A DNA stretch of 64,000 nucleotides from Actinomycetes bacterium (GCA_021850325.1 JAJZMF010000003.1:1-64000); one strand, 5' to 3'. Counted from the stretch's first letter, positions 24,838 to 33,427 are shown. Translations and numbers: made by a program. The notes: a model not told the origin generated them from the sequence alone.

Positions 24838-25866
24838 TCAGGAGCGCTCCCACAGCTTCACGCCGCCGAGGATGCCGGCTGTGTTGTCGGCCAGGGTGAT
24901 GTCCTCGGGCAGCTCCAGGGTCACCCGGCGGGAGTTGCCGCCCCCTATGTAGCAGTGGTCGAAGAAGACCAGGCCCCGTAGCACCTCGAGCGCCCCCTCG
25001 AGCCGCTGGTTCCACTTCTTGTTGCCCACCTTCTTGCGGGCCGCGTCCCCGAGCAGGTCGTTGTAGGCCTGGCCCTTGTGGCCCAGCGGGTGGTGCGCCA
25101 GCTCCAGGTGGGGGGCCAGCCGCCCCTGCCAGAACATCGCCGTGCCCACGCCCGTGCCCAGGGTGACCACCAGCTCCAGCCCGGAGCCCCGGACCAGGGC
25201 CGCCCCCTGCACGTCGGCGTCATTGGCCACCCGGCACGGCCGGCCGAGGGCCTGGCCGAGCGCCGCTTGCAGGTCGAAGCGGCCCCAGGCACTGAGCAGT
25301 TCGGCCGAGGGCTCGCCCCCGGGGCCGTCGGGCGAGACGTAGTGAGGGGCCGAGACCACGACACCGGAGCGCACCATCCCGGGGAACCCGGCCGAGGCCC
25401 GCTGGTAGGCAGGGAGGTCCCGGGCGAGCTCGACGAGCGTCTCGACCAACCGCTTGGGAGGGAGGGGGTAGGGCGTGGGGACCCGCACGGGGTCGTGGAG
25501 CAGCTCTCCGCGCTGGGAGAGGACCGAGGCCTTGAGCCCGGTGCCACCTATGTCGAAGCAGAGGGTGTGCGGCTGGTCCCGGACGGTACCGGCCTGGTCG
25601 GCGCGTACCGCCGTGGCCTCCCCCGGGCCGGGCAGGGCGTCGTAGTCGTGCACGGCTGCTCTGGGGGCCAGGGTGGCGATGGTGCGCAGTTCGGCCTCGG
25701 TGGCCCGGGCGGGCACGGCGGGCCGGGGGCCGTCCGGCGCACCGTTGCCGGGGTGCCCGTCCCCGGGACCGCCGGAGCGGACGGCGCCGCTCGGCCCTGC
25801 CCCCCTGCCCGGCCTCGCTGCCCTGCCCGACCTGGTCGACCTGCCCGACTTGGCACCCTTGGACAT
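24838..25866 (-). CDS. ppgK: Polyphosphate glucokinase-like ROK kinase
   Basis: Phosphorylates glucose using polyphosphate and/or ATP. The 342-residue protein has the ROK phosphate-1 motif CFDIGGTGLKASVL at about residue 120, SAGFPGMV, NDADVQGAALV, VTLGTGVGTAMF and the PPGK-type segment NKKWNQRLEGALEVL. The CxCGxxGC zinc motif of other ROK kinases is absent, as in PPGK. An N-terminal extension of about 115 residues is Arg/Gly/Pro-rich in its first half. ATG 25866 is supported by TAGGGT seven bases upstream (leaderless). It diverges from the epimerase gene. Confidence 0.8.
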   Translation of the reverse strand: MSKGAKSGRSTRSGRAARPGRGAGPSGAVRSGGPGDGHPGNGAPDGPRPAVPARATEAELRTIATLAPRAAVHDYDALPGPGEATAVRADQAGTVRDQPHTLCFDIGGTGLKASVLSQRGELLHDPVRVPTPYPLPPKRLVETLVELARDLPAYQRASAGFPGMVRSGVVVSAPHYVSPDGPGGEPSAELLSAWGRFDLQAALGQALGRPCRVANDADVQGAALVRGSGLELVVTLGTGVGTAMFWQGRLAPHLELAHHPLGHKGQAYNDLLGDAARKKVGNKKWNQRLEGALEVLRGLVFFDHCYIGGGNSRRVTLELPEDITLADNTAGILGGVKLWERS

Positions 25867-25873
25867 GGCCGCG

Positions 25874-25879
25874 ACCCTA
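25874..25879 (-). promoter_or_regulatory. -10 box for the leaderless ppgK-like gene
   Basis: TAGGGT read on the minus strand ends seven bases before ATG 25866. This fits a leaderless transcript and supports that start. Confidence 0.45.
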
Positions 25880-25941
25880 CACGGGCCGGTGGGCGGGATG
25901 CTCGGCGTCCGAGCGGGCGGGAGCCGTTGCCCGGGACGGGA

Positions 25942-25947
25942 TAGGTT
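25942..25947 (+). promoter_or_regulatory. -10 box for the leaderless epimerase gene
   Basis: TAGGTT ends six bases before ATG 25954. No ribosome binding site is visible, consistent with leaderless translation. Confidence 0.5.
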
Positions 25948-25953
25948 GGTGCG

Positions 25954-26955
25954 ATGCCCACGGACGCCGAGCACACAGCCCCGCCGGCTGCTCTCGAGGA
26001 GCTGGCGGGGACCAAGGTCGTTGTCACTGGAGGGTCCGGCTTCATAGGAGGCCACGTCGTGGCCGCCCTGTGCCGTCTGGGGGCCCGGGTCGTCTCGGTG
26101 GACCGGCGCCCGGCTCCGGCCTTCAGGTGCCACCCCGACGGCCAGCACGGCGTGGAGGTCGTGCACGGGGACCTGCGGGAACCGGAGGTGGTGGCTGCTG
26201 CCGTCGGGCCGGGCACGTCAGCGGTGGTGCACCTGGCGGCCCAGACCCAGGTCCTGCGCTCGGTCGAGGACCCCCAGGGCACCTTCGAGAACAACGTGCT
26301 CGTGACCCACTACCTGCTCGAACGTTGCCGGGAGATGGGTGTCGGCGCCTTCGTCCTGGCGTCCACCAATGCCGTGGTGGGCAGCGGTGCCTCGGGTACC
26401 CTGCGCGAGGGCGTGCCCCTGGGGCCGCTCACCCCCTACGGGGCCACCAAGGCCGCGGACGAGATGCTGCTCTCGTGCTACAGCTCGGTCTACGGCGTGC
26501 GGGGGGTGGCTCTGCGGTTCACCAACGTGTACGGCCCGGGCATGTCGGAGAAGGACAGCATCGTGCCCCGGCTCATGCGTACGGCGGCCAGCGGGGGCAC
26601 GTTCGAGGTCTACGGCGACGGCCTCCAGGTGAGGGACTACGTCAACGTGGCAGACGTGGCGGCCGCGGTCCTCCTCGGGCTGGCCCAGCCCGGCCTCCGG
26701 GGCCCGCTGGTCATCGGCTCGGGCCGCTCGGTCTCGGTCATGGACGTGGTGGCGGTCGTCGAACAGTCGATGGGGGCGAAGCTGAACGTGCACCACGGCC
26801 CGGCCAAGGCAGGCGAGATGCCGGCCGTCGTCGTGGACAACTCGCTGGCCCGCAGCTGGGGCTGGGTGCCGGCTGTCAGCCTGGAGCAGGGCGTTGCCCA
26901 GGTCGTCGAGGAATGGGGGTACAAGGATGGCGCTGGCCGAGCTCAGCCCGCTTGA
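25954..26955 (+). CDS. NAD-dependent nucleotide-sugar epimerase/dehydratase
   Basis: Extended short-chain dehydrogenase (333 residues) acting on a nucleotide sugar, of the UDP-glucose 4-epimerase-like type. The Rossmann motif is VVTGGSGFIGGHV at about residues 20-32. VHLAAQTQVLRSVEDP follows. The catalytic triad is in VLASTNAVVG and TPYGATKAADEMLL (YxxxK), and LRFTNVYGPGMSEKDS binds the sugar nucleotide. It overlaps the start of a family 2 glycosyltransferase by 29 bases, so it probably supplies an envelope or glycan pathway. The exact substrate cannot be told from sequence. Confidence 0.9.
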   Translation: MPTDAEHTAPPAALEELAGTKVVVTGGSGFIGGHVVAALCRLGARVVSVDRRPAPAFRCHPDGQHGVEVVHGDLREPEVVAAAVGPGTSAVVHLAAQTQVLRSVEDPQGTFENNVLVTHYLLERCREMGVGAFVLASTNAVVGSGASGTLREGVPLGPLTPYGATKAADEMLLSCYSSVYGVRGVALRFTNVYGPGMSEKDSIVPRLMRTAASGGTFEVYGDGLQVRDYVNVADVAAAVLLGLAQPGLRGPLVIGSGRSVSVMDVVAVVEQSMGAKLNVHHGPAKAGEMPAVVVDNSLARSWGWVPAVSLEQGVAQVVEEWGYKDGAGRAQPA

Positions 26956-27718
26956 CCTGCGGCTGGCCGACGAGTTCGACCGCGCCTATGCCGATCGTCC
27001 CTTTGCCCCGCTCGCCATCGTCATAGCCGCCTACAACGAGGAGCACAGCGTCGGGCATGTAGTAACAGCCCTGCCCGCCGAGGTGTGCGGTCTGGCCACC
27101 CAGGTGATAGTGGTCAACGACGGCTCCTCGGACGCCACGGCGGACGCGGCCGGCCGGGCGGGTGCCCTGGTCTGCGATGCCGGGGTCAACCGGGGCCAGG
27201 GAGCGGCGCTCCGCCTCGGCTACCACCTGGCCCGTCAGCGGGGGGCCAAGTACATCATGACCACCGACGCCGACGGCCAGTACCTGCCCGAGGACATGGA
27301 GCGCGTGATGGCCCCGCTGGTCTCGGGGGAGGCCGACTTCGTCTCCGGCAGCCGTCGGCTCGGTTCCACCACGAGCAAGGACGCCGTCCGCAACCTCGGG
27401 GTCGTGGTCTTCGCCGCCCTGATCAGCCTCCTGGTACGCCAGCGGGTGACCGACCCGTCGTGCGGGCTGCGGGCCATGAAGGCCGAGGTCACCGGGAACG
27501 TGGTGCTGGACCAGCCCCAGTACCAGGCCTCGGAGCTGCTGATCAGCACGGCCATGGGCGGCTACAAGCTCAAGGAGGTGCCGATCGCCATGAAGGCCAG
27601 GCGCTCGGGCAAGACCAAGAAGGGCGGGAACCTGCTCTACGGTTGGCGGTTCGGCTCCGTGGTGGTCGGCACCTGGGCCCGCGAGCGGCGCCGCTCGACG
27701 AACACGAAGCGGTCGTAG
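26927..27718 (+). CDS. Family 2 glycosyltransferase (dolichyl/polyprenyl-phosphate sugar synthase-like)
   Basis: Cytoplasmic GT-A transferase of 263 residues. It shows AIVIAAYNEEHSVG at the N-terminus, VIVVNDGSSDATAD, NRGQGAALRLGYHLARQ, the metal-binding TTDADGQYLPED, DFVSGSRRLGS and the C-terminal GNLLYGWRFGSVVV. Such enzymes often load a sugar onto polyprenyl phosphate for a GT-C enzyme. One is encoded at 28371, and a GtrA-like protein is encoded on the opposite strand. ATG 26927 is preferred over 26894. Its 3' end overlaps the convergent GtrA gene by 82 bases. Confidence 0.9.
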   Translation: MALAELSPLDLRLADEFDRAYADRPFAPLAIVIAAYNEEHSVGHVVTALPAEVCGLATQVIVVNDGSSDATADAAGRAGALVCDAGVNRGQGAALRLGYHLARQRGAKYIMTTDADGQYLPEDMERVMAPLVSGEADFVSGSRRLGSTTSKDAVRNLGVVVFAALISLLVRQRVTDPSCGLRAMKAEVTGNVVLDQPQYQASELLISTAMGGYKLKEVPIAMKARRSGKTKKGGNLLYGWRFGSVVVGTWARERRRSTNTKRS

Positions 27719-28275
27719 GCCAAGTACTTGAGGCCCGAGAGCAGGACCACGGAGAGCACGTAGCTGCCCGTCACCAGGACGGCCTTGACGGCGTGCAGGG
27801 CGCTCAGGTCCTGGGCCTCCAGGGCGGTGCCCTTGGTGATGGCGGAGGACACCCCGAGGCTCACCAGGGAGACGACCACGTAGAGGATGGTCTCCCTGGT
27901 TATGCCCTCCCGTCCCCGCTTCTCCCAGGCCCAGCGCCGGTTGAGGACCCAGTTGGGCACGGCTCCGGCGAAGAAGGCGATGAAGGTGGCGCTGATGGCG
28001 CCCTCGCCGAACCATCCGATGCAGACGTAGAACGTCACGGTGCTCGCCACGAAGGCGACGATGGAGCCGGCGCTGTACCGCCAGATCTTCAGCAGCCGGT
28101 CGGTACGGAAGCGGCCCAACCAGTGGCCCTCCACCAGCCAGTGCAGGGGGTGGAGCCCGCCCGTGCGGGAGCGCGGCGCGCCCGGCCCGCCGGACAGGGC
28201 GCCCGGTCGACTGCCGAGACCCTCGCTAGGATCGTCCAGCGTGCTGACCCGTTCGTACTTCAACGGCTCAAGCAT
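27637..28275 (-). CDS. GtrA-like membrane protein
   Basis: GtrA-family proteins are four-helix membrane proteins thought to help translocate polyprenyl-linked sugars. Here the helices run from IWRYSAGSIVAFVASTVTFY through GAISATFIAFFAGAVPNWVLN and ILYVVVSLVSLGVSSAI to VLVTGSYVLSVVLLSGLKYL. The family signature NWVLNRRWAWEKRGR is present and it ends with AYDRFVFVERR. ATG 28275 gives 212 residues; a TTG at 28326 would add 17. The N-terminal 70 residues are soluble and unusual. The last 27 codons overlap the convergent glycosyltransferase gene. Confidence 0.85.
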   Translation of the reverse strand: MLEPLKYERVSTLDDPSEGLGSRPGALSGGPGAPRSRTGGLHPLHWLVEGHWLGRFRTDRLLKIWRYSAGSIVAFVASTVTFYVCIGWFGEGAISATFIAFFAGAVPNWVLNRRWAWEKRGREGITRETILYVVVSLVSLGVSSAITKGTALEAQDLSALHAVKAVLVTGSYVLSVVLLSGLKYLAYDRFVFVERRRSRAQVPTTTEPNRQP

Positions 28276-28331
28276 ATTTGCCCCGACGTCACCAGTTGAG
28301 CGAGGACGCGCCGACGCAGCGTTCAAGTACG
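28254..28331. repeat. Inverted repeat in the GtrA / GT-C divergent region
   Basis: The 12-base word CGTTSAAGTACG occurs inverted: on the minus strand at 28254-28265 and on the plus strand at 28320-28331, with one mismatch and 54 bases between. It flanks the divergent starts and may mark regulator binding, although one copy lies in coding sequence. Confidence 0.4.
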
Positions 28332-28370
28332 GTGCTTGTGAGCTGATGGGCCCCAGGCTAGTGGAAGCGC

Positions 28371-30536
28371 TTGGCTGACACGGTCCGCCAGGCCCCCATC
28401 GGGACCAATGTCACGAGGGGCAGCGGACAGGTGGCGCCAGGGGCCGGGGGTGCCCGGCGCCCGGGCCGGCTAAGGCCTGCCCGCCACCAGGCCGCCGGGG
28501 CCGGGCCGTCAGCGGCCTGGTGGTGGCTGGGCTGGGCCCTCCCGCTAGCCCTCCAGTTGGTGCACTCGGCCGTCGTGGCCCCCCACTACCACGTGGGCTC
28601 CTTCGACGACGACGCCAACTACCTGATGGCGGCGCACGTGCTGGCCTCGGGCGGGGGCCTGGGCGCCACCTTGCCCAGTGGCGCCACCATGGTGGGCAAC
28701 TACCTGCCCGGTTACCCGCTGCTCCTGGTCCCCCTGGTATGGGCCTGGGGGAGCAGCCTGGTGGCCCCCCGCCTGGCGTCGCTGGCGTGTGTGGCCCTCC
28801 TGTACCCCCTGGCCTGGGTGTGGATGGGAAGGCACCGGTTGCGCCCGCAGGTGCGGGCCGGGGCCCTGGTCCTGCTGGCGCTCAACGAGGTCCTGGCGAC
28901 CTACTCGACCATGGTCATGGCCGAGGCGCCCTTCCTGGTCGTGCTGCTGCTGGGGCTGATGGCGGTGGACTGGTGGGAGGAGCGCCCAGGCTGGCAGCCG
29001 GCGCTGGCGAGCACCGTCGCCCTCGGCTTCCTCGTCTGGCTGAAGGAGGCCGGGGTGGGGCTGGCCGTGGGCCTGGTGCTCTACTGGGCCTGGAGGCGGC
29101 GCTGGCGGTCGGCGGCGGCGACTTCGGTGGGCACGGCCCTGCTGCTCGCCCCCGGCCTGGTGGCCCGCTGGCTGCAGGGTGGGTCGGTCCTGGGCAACCG
29201 GTACACGAGCGAGATCGCCCCCCCGGGCGACGGCGGTTTCCTGCAGCACCTCCCGGCCGAGGTGTGGGGCAACGTGGAGTCCTACCTGGAGTACGTCCTG
29301 CGCTCGTCGGTGCTGCCGGCCGGTAACCCGCTCGCCAGCGGGGGACCGGTGCACTGGGTCGTGGTCGTGCTCGGGGTATCGGTGCCCGTGTTCGGCTTGG
29401 TGGGCGCGCTGGCCTGGTACAGGCACTCTTCCCGGGCGGTGACCTGGATGGTGGTGGCCTACTTCGCCGAGACGCTCGCCTATCCCTACAACAACCAGCG
29501 GCGGGTTGTCCTCGTGCTGCCCGTGGTCACCGTCTGGTACGTGCTCGGCGCCATATCGGCCTGGCGCTGGGCCTGGCGGCTGACGTCGCGTGCCTGGGGC
29601 CGCTCCGCGGGCCGGGTGCTGGTGGCGGCGGGGGTGGGCCTGGCGCTCACGGCCCTGGTGGCGCCGAGCGCCGAGGGGTTCTCGGCCAACTACCTCTTCG
29701 GCGCCCGCCTGCAGAGCTCGCGTTTCGTGGGCAACCCGGCGATATCTCTCCTGGCCTCGCTGGGCACGCCCCGTTCGGTGGTGGAGACCGACTACCTCGG
29801 GAGCGTGGCCTACTTCACCGGCCACCGAACCGCCTGGTCTGCGTTCACCCTCACGGCCACCATCGGCCCTGCGGCTGCGGACGCCCGTTGCAGCCTGCCC
29901 GGTGTCGAGCACGCCCTACAGGCGGACGGTGCCGACTACCTGCTGCTGGGCGACCTGAACTTCCCCGGCGTGCTGGACAGCCCCTGTCTGCTGAGCCTGG
30001 TCTCCTCCCCGGGGCCGGCCCGGGCCGTGGGCGCAGTGCGGCTGCTGTCGGCCCCGGCGGGCAACATGTCGGTGTTCGAGCTGTGCGGCCCGGGCAGTCC
30101 CCAGCCGGGCCTCGCCGACCGCACTGCCGCCCTGGCCCCGCTCGCTGCCGGGCCCGGGCAGCCGGCGCCCAGCGCCGTGGCGCTGGCCCCCAACGGGACG
30201 GGCGACCATGGCCAGCTGGGTTACCAGGTGTCCCCGGTGGCCGGCCGTGCCCGGTTCACCTGGTCGTTCGCCCACCCCGTGCAGTTGAGCCAGCTGAGCC
30301 TGGGCCTGGCTACCGCCTCCGGGCCCGTGGCCGGTACCGAGGTGCAGGTGGAGGTGGCTCCCGGCCGCTGGCAGGTGGCCGCGGCCACGGCGGGGGCGGT
30401 GGGCAGCGGGCGCTCCACGCCCTACCTGCTGGCCAACCTGTCGCCTCCCGTGACGGCCACGGCGGCGCGCGTCATCGTGGAGGCCCCGGGCCCGGTCAGA
30501 GTGGCCATGTTCAACGCCATCGGCCCCCGGGGGTAG
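28371..30536 (+). CDS. GT-C type membrane glycosyltransferase
   Basis: 721-residue polytopic protein of the mannosyltransferase/ArnT/GT39-like class that transfers sugar from a lipid carrier on the outer face of the membrane. The GT-C acidic loop motif is SFDDDANYLMAAHVL at about residue 75. It is followed by about 10-12 hydrophobic helices up to residue 440 and an extracellular C-terminal part. The last 120 residues look like a beta-sandwich (FTWSFAHPVQLSQLSLGLAT). TTG 28371 is the apparent start, after GTGGAAGCG. It probably works with the GT2, epimerase and GtrA proteins encoded next door; the acceptor is unknown. Confidence 0.82.
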   Translation: MADTVRQAPIGTNVTRGSGQVAPGAGGARRPGRLRPARHQAAGAGPSAAWWWLGWALPLALQLVHSAVVAPHYHVGSFDDDANYLMAAHVLASGGGLGATLPSGATMVGNYLPGYPLLLVPLVWAWGSSLVAPRLASLACVALLYPLAWVWMGRHRLRPQVRAGALVLLALNEVLATYSTMVMAEAPFLVVLLLGLMAVDWWEERPGWQPALASTVALGFLVWLKEAGVGLAVGLVLYWAWRRRWRSAAATSVGTALLLAPGLVARWLQGGSVLGNRYTSEIAPPGDGGFLQHLPAEVWGNVESYLEYVLRSSVLPAGNPLASGGPVHWVVVVLGVSVPVFGLVGALAWYRHSSRAVTWMVVAYFAETLAYPYNNQRRVVLVLPVVTVWYVLGAISAWRWAWRLTSRAWGRSAGRVLVAAGVGLALTALVAPSAEGFSANYLFGARLQSSRFVGNPAISLLASLGTPRSVVETDYLGSVAYFTGHRTAWSAFTLTATIGPAAADARCSLPGVEHALQADGADYLLLGDLNFPGVLDSPCLLSLVSSPGPARAVGAVRLLSAPAGNMSVFELCGPGSPQPGLADRTAALAPLAAGPGQPAPSAVALAPNGTGDHGQLGYQVSPVAGRARFTWSFAHPVQLSQLSLGLATASGPVAGTEVQVEVAPGRWQVAAATAGAVGSGRSTPYLLANLSPPVTATAARVIVEAPGPVRVAMFNAIGPRG

Positions 30537-30546
30537 CCGTAACCGG

Positions 30547-30581
30547 GTGCCCTGCCGTGCGCCCTGCCGTGCGCCCTGCCG
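30547..30581. repeat. Three near-identical 12-base repeats between convergent genes
   Basis: GTGCCCTGCC then GTGCGCCCTGCC twice, head-to-tail, in the 49-base gap between convergent stops. This is short and GC-rich, so slippage is a simple explanation. Confidence 0.6.
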
Positions 30582-30585
30582 GCCC

Positions 30586-31611
30586 TCAGCTCCCCGGCCT
30601 GACCACGACCTTGACCGCCTGTGGGTCGCGGTGGCCGACGTCCAGCGCCTCTTCCACCTGGGCCAACCCGTAGTAGCCGCTCACCAGGCTGTCCAGGTCA
30701 ACCTGGCCCGAGGCCGCCAGGGTGATGGCTGTGGGGTAGGTGTTGGCGTAGCGGAACGTCCCCACGAGCTCGATCTCCCGCATCTGCAGGTAGGAGAGGG
30801 GCACCGGCACCTCGGCGTGGGCGGACATGCCCACCACCACCGCCCGGCCCCCCTCCCGGACGGCCCGGAGGCCGGCGTGCAGCGCTGCCGTTGCGCCCGA
30901 GCACTCGACGAGGACGTCGAACCCCCGGCCGGCCAGTTCGGCCGCTCCCCGGCCGGCGTCGACCACCTCGGTGGCGCCCATACGGGTGGCCAGGGGCAGG
31001 CGGGCGGCCTGGGCGTCGGTCACCACGACCTCCGATGCCCCGGCCGAGCGGGCCACTGCAGCGGCCAGTAGCCCGATGGGCCCGGCACCGGTGACCAGCA
31101 CGCGCTGGCCGATGGCCAGCCGGGCCTTCCATGCCGCGTACACTCCCACAGCCAGCGGTTCGACCAGGGCGGCTGCGTCGTCGGAGAGGGAACCGGGCAC
31201 GGGGTGGCAGAAGTCGGCATCGTGCACGACGTAGCGGGCGAAGGTGCCGTCCACGGGCGGGGTGCCGAAGAACCTGACGTCCGGGCAGAGGTTGTACTCG
31301 CCCCTGCGGCACGCCCGGCAGCGCCCGCAGGGCACCCCGGGCTCCATGGCCACCCTCTGGCCAGGTGAGAGCCGGGTCACGCCGGGGCCCACGCTGACCA
31401 CGACGCCCGAGGCCTCGTGGCCGAGGACCAGTGGCCCCTGGACGGTGAGCTCGCCGATCCGGCCCTCCGTGTACCAGTGGACGTCCGACCCGCAGACGCC
31501 CACCGAGGCCACCTCGACCAGGGCCTGGCCCGGCCCGGGACTGGGTACCTCTCTGTCTTGGAGCTCGATCCTGCCGGGCTCAACCATCACGGCCACCGGT
31601 GCTGTCGCCAT
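30586..31611 (-). CDS. Zinc-dependent sorbitol/threonine-type dehydrogenase
   Basis: Medium-chain alcohol dehydrogenase (341 residues) that oxidises a polyol or secondary alcohol with NAD(P). The catalytic zinc ligands are in GVCGSDVHWY (Cys about 41) and VLGHEASGVV. The structural zinc site is PCGRCRACRRGEYNLC, with four cysteines. The nucleotide-binding motif is VTGAGPIGLLAAAVAR at about residue 172. It is closest in pattern to L-iditol/sorbitol dehydrogenases. ATG 31611 is preceded at seven bases by TACGGT, fitting a leaderless mRNA. It is divergent from the DUF2510 gene with only 18 bases between. Confidence 0.9.
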   Translation of the reverse strand: MATAPVAVMVEPGRIELQDREVPSPGPGQALVEVASVGVCGSDVHWYTEGRIGELTVQGPLVLGHEASGVVVSVGPGVTRLSPGQRVAMEPGVPCGRCRACRRGEYNLCPDVRFFGTPPVDGTFARYVVHDADFCHPVPGSLSDDAAALVEPLAVGVYAAWKARLAIGQRVLVTGAGPIGLLAAAVARSAGASEVVVTDAQAARLPLATRMGATEVVDAGRGAAELAGRGFDVLVECSGATAALHAGLRAVREGGRAVVVGMSAHAEVPVPLSYLQMREIELVGTFRYANTYPTAITLAASGQVDLDSLVSGYYGLAQVEEALDVGHRDPQAVKVVVRPGS

Positions 31612-31617
31612 AGCGCC

Positions 31618-31624
31618 TACCGTA
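31618..31624. promoter_or_regulatory. Overlapping back-to-back -10 boxes
   Basis: TACCGT (31618-31623, plus strand) and TACGGT (31624-31619, minus strand) overlap by five bases within the near-palindrome CTACCGTAG. They lie six and seven bases from GTG 31630 and ATG 31611 respectively. This gives two divergent leaderless genes from one 18-base intergenic region. Confidence 0.5.
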
Positions 31625-31629
31625 GTGCC

Positions 31630-33318
31630 GTGGCCAGGCGTCAGGAGCCGGGGTGGTACCCCGACCCGGCGCTGCCCGGCCGGTGGCGGTGGTGGGACGG
31701 CAGGGCCTGGACCGACCACGTGGTGGCGGCCGAGCGTGGCCCCCGGGGAGCGGCCCCTCGCGCCGTCGCCGGTGAGGCCCGCCCGGAGACGGGGGAAGGG
31801 GCCGCCCACCCGGAAGAGGCGCACCCCACCCCGCCCGGTGGCCAGCCGGCGTTGGGGCCGCAGGGCCGGGCGGGACAGGTGCGGGCGGCACGCCGGGCCC
31901 GGCTGCCCGGTAGCCGTGCCGTGTTCGCACGACGGTGGGCAGCGGTGGTCGGAGCGGTCCTGGTCCTGGTGCTGGTCATGCTGGTGGCCACCAGGGGCGG
32001 TGGGCCCACCCTGTACTGGCAGGGACGGCCGATCAGCGGGGCGGGCCAGGTCCTGGCCGAAGGGGCGAAGGACCTCCAGGCCATGGCGGCGGACAACGAG
32101 GGGGTGCTGGCCGGCTCGAGCAGGTGCTACTTCAGCCTGCCGGCCCGAGGCTCCCACGACGTGGCCCCGTACCTGCGGTGCGGGCCGTTGCTGCTGCCCT
32201 GGTCGTCCCCGGGGCGCTCCTGGGCGACCCTACCGCTGCAGGCCCGTCCCGGGCCGGGACGAGATGTCGGTGTGGTCCTGCGCAGGGCAGCGCTGCCCAC
32301 CACCACCGTCGCTCTGTCCCCGGGAGAGGTCCTGGCCCGTCCCGACGGGGCCGGCGTGCCCAAGGGGGACGGCGGCCTGAGCGTGCCCTTGGTCCCCCGG
32401 CAGCCCGCCTGGTGGACCGGTGTGCTGCGCCAGCCGCCCGATGGGCTCAGACCGGCGCCGCCCGGGGCCCTACTGGGCGCCTGGGGCCAGTCTTACCGCC
32501 TGGTGGCCTCCGGTCAGGTCGACCGCCTCCCCGCCGACCTGGTCCCCGGAGCGCTCCGTGCGGCTAGTGTGCCGGCGGGCAGCGCCTTCTCCGTGCCCGG
32601 GCGCGGCCCGGCGGGCCGCCCCCCGGCCCACCTGCTGCTACCGCCCTCGGGCCAGGTCTTCGTCGTGGCCCAGTTGGCGGTGGGCCCGGGCGAGTCGAGC
32701 GGCGCCGTGGGACGGGCGGGCACGGGCGGTGCCCCCGCCGACCGACCGGTACTGGCGGTGCAGAGCGGAGGTCACCGGGCACCGGTGCGGGCACCGGCAG
32801 GCCCGACCGCACCGGGGGCCAGCCCGGTCACCATGAGCTTCGTGGCCGCGGTTCCGGTGGGCTCCCGGCCCCTCCTGTCGGTGACCGACAAGGGGCTCAC
32901 CGAGTCGGTCTCGCTGGTCGACGGGCAGCTCTACGGGGTGCCCGGGGCGCTCACACGGACGGGCACCGACGACCCGCTCAACGCCTCCGGGCGTCTCGGG
33001 GGGACCACCGTCCACCTGCGGGACGCGTCCCTGGTCTGGTTCGCAGGCGGTGACGGTGGCACCACCCCTCCCACCTATGACCAGGCCTACCTCCAGGTGC
33101 TCGCCACGACCACACCCGCCGCCGCCTCGCTGGGCCTGTCGGCATCCTCGTTCAGCCTGCGCCTCCCGAGCGGCCAGTCCCTGGCCGCCCAGAGCCTGCC
33201 TGTGTACAACCGCACGGACGTGGTGGTCGGGTTCGTGGTGCCTGCGTCGTTCAGTACCGGCACTGTCGTGGTCGGCCGCCCGGGCCACGGCTTCGAGGTG
33301 CCGGTGCACTTCGACTGA
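31630..33318 (+). CDS. DUF2510 protein with one membrane helix and large exported domain
   Basis: 562-residue protein of unknown function. Residues 5-30 form a DUF2510 motif (EPGWYPDPALPGRWRWWDG, then RAWTDHV), common near the cytoplasmic N-terminus of actinobacterial membrane proteins. A basic/proline linker follows, then a single transmembrane helix near residues 103-122 (VVGAVLVLVLVMLVATR). The remaining 430 residues would be extracytoplasmic, beta-rich and without a recognised domain. The start is taken as GTG 31630 because DUF2510 begins just after it and a -10-like box sits six bases upstream. The longer upstream frame lies over the dehydrogenase gene. Confidence 0.75.
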   Translation: MARRQEPGWYPDPALPGRWRWWDGRAWTDHVVAAERGPRGAAPRAVAGEARPETGEGAAHPEEAHPTPPGGQPALGPQGRAGQVRAARRARLPGSRAVFARRWAAVVGAVLVLVLVMLVATRGGGPTLYWQGRPISGAGQVLAEGAKDLQAMAADNEGVLAGSSRCYFSLPARGSHDVAPYLRCGPLLLPWSSPGRSWATLPLQARPGPGRDVGVVLRRAALPTTTVALSPGEVLARPDGAGVPKGDGGLSVPLVPRQPAWWTGVLRQPPDGLRPAPPGALLGAWGQSYRLVASGQVDRLPADLVPGALRAASVPAGSAFSVPGRGPAGRPPAHLLLPPSGQVFVVAQLAVGPGESSGAVGRAGTGGAPADRPVLAVQSGGHRAPVRAPAGPTAPGASPVTMSFVAAVPVGSRPLLSVTDKGLTESVSLVDGQLYGVPGALTRTGTDDPLNASGRLGGTTVHLRDASLVWFAGGDGGTTPPTYDQAYLQVLATTTPAAASLGLSASSFSLRLPSGQSLAAQSLPVYNRTDVVVGFVVPASFSTGTVVVGRPGHGFEVPVHFD

Positions 33319-33427
33319 ACCCGCACCGGAGGGCCGACGGCGCACGCCGACGGGGGCCCCACAGTGAGCTGCGCCGGTGCCCCGTCGGGGGTGGGAAATG
33401 CCACATCAGGCCTCGAGCAGGGCCCTC

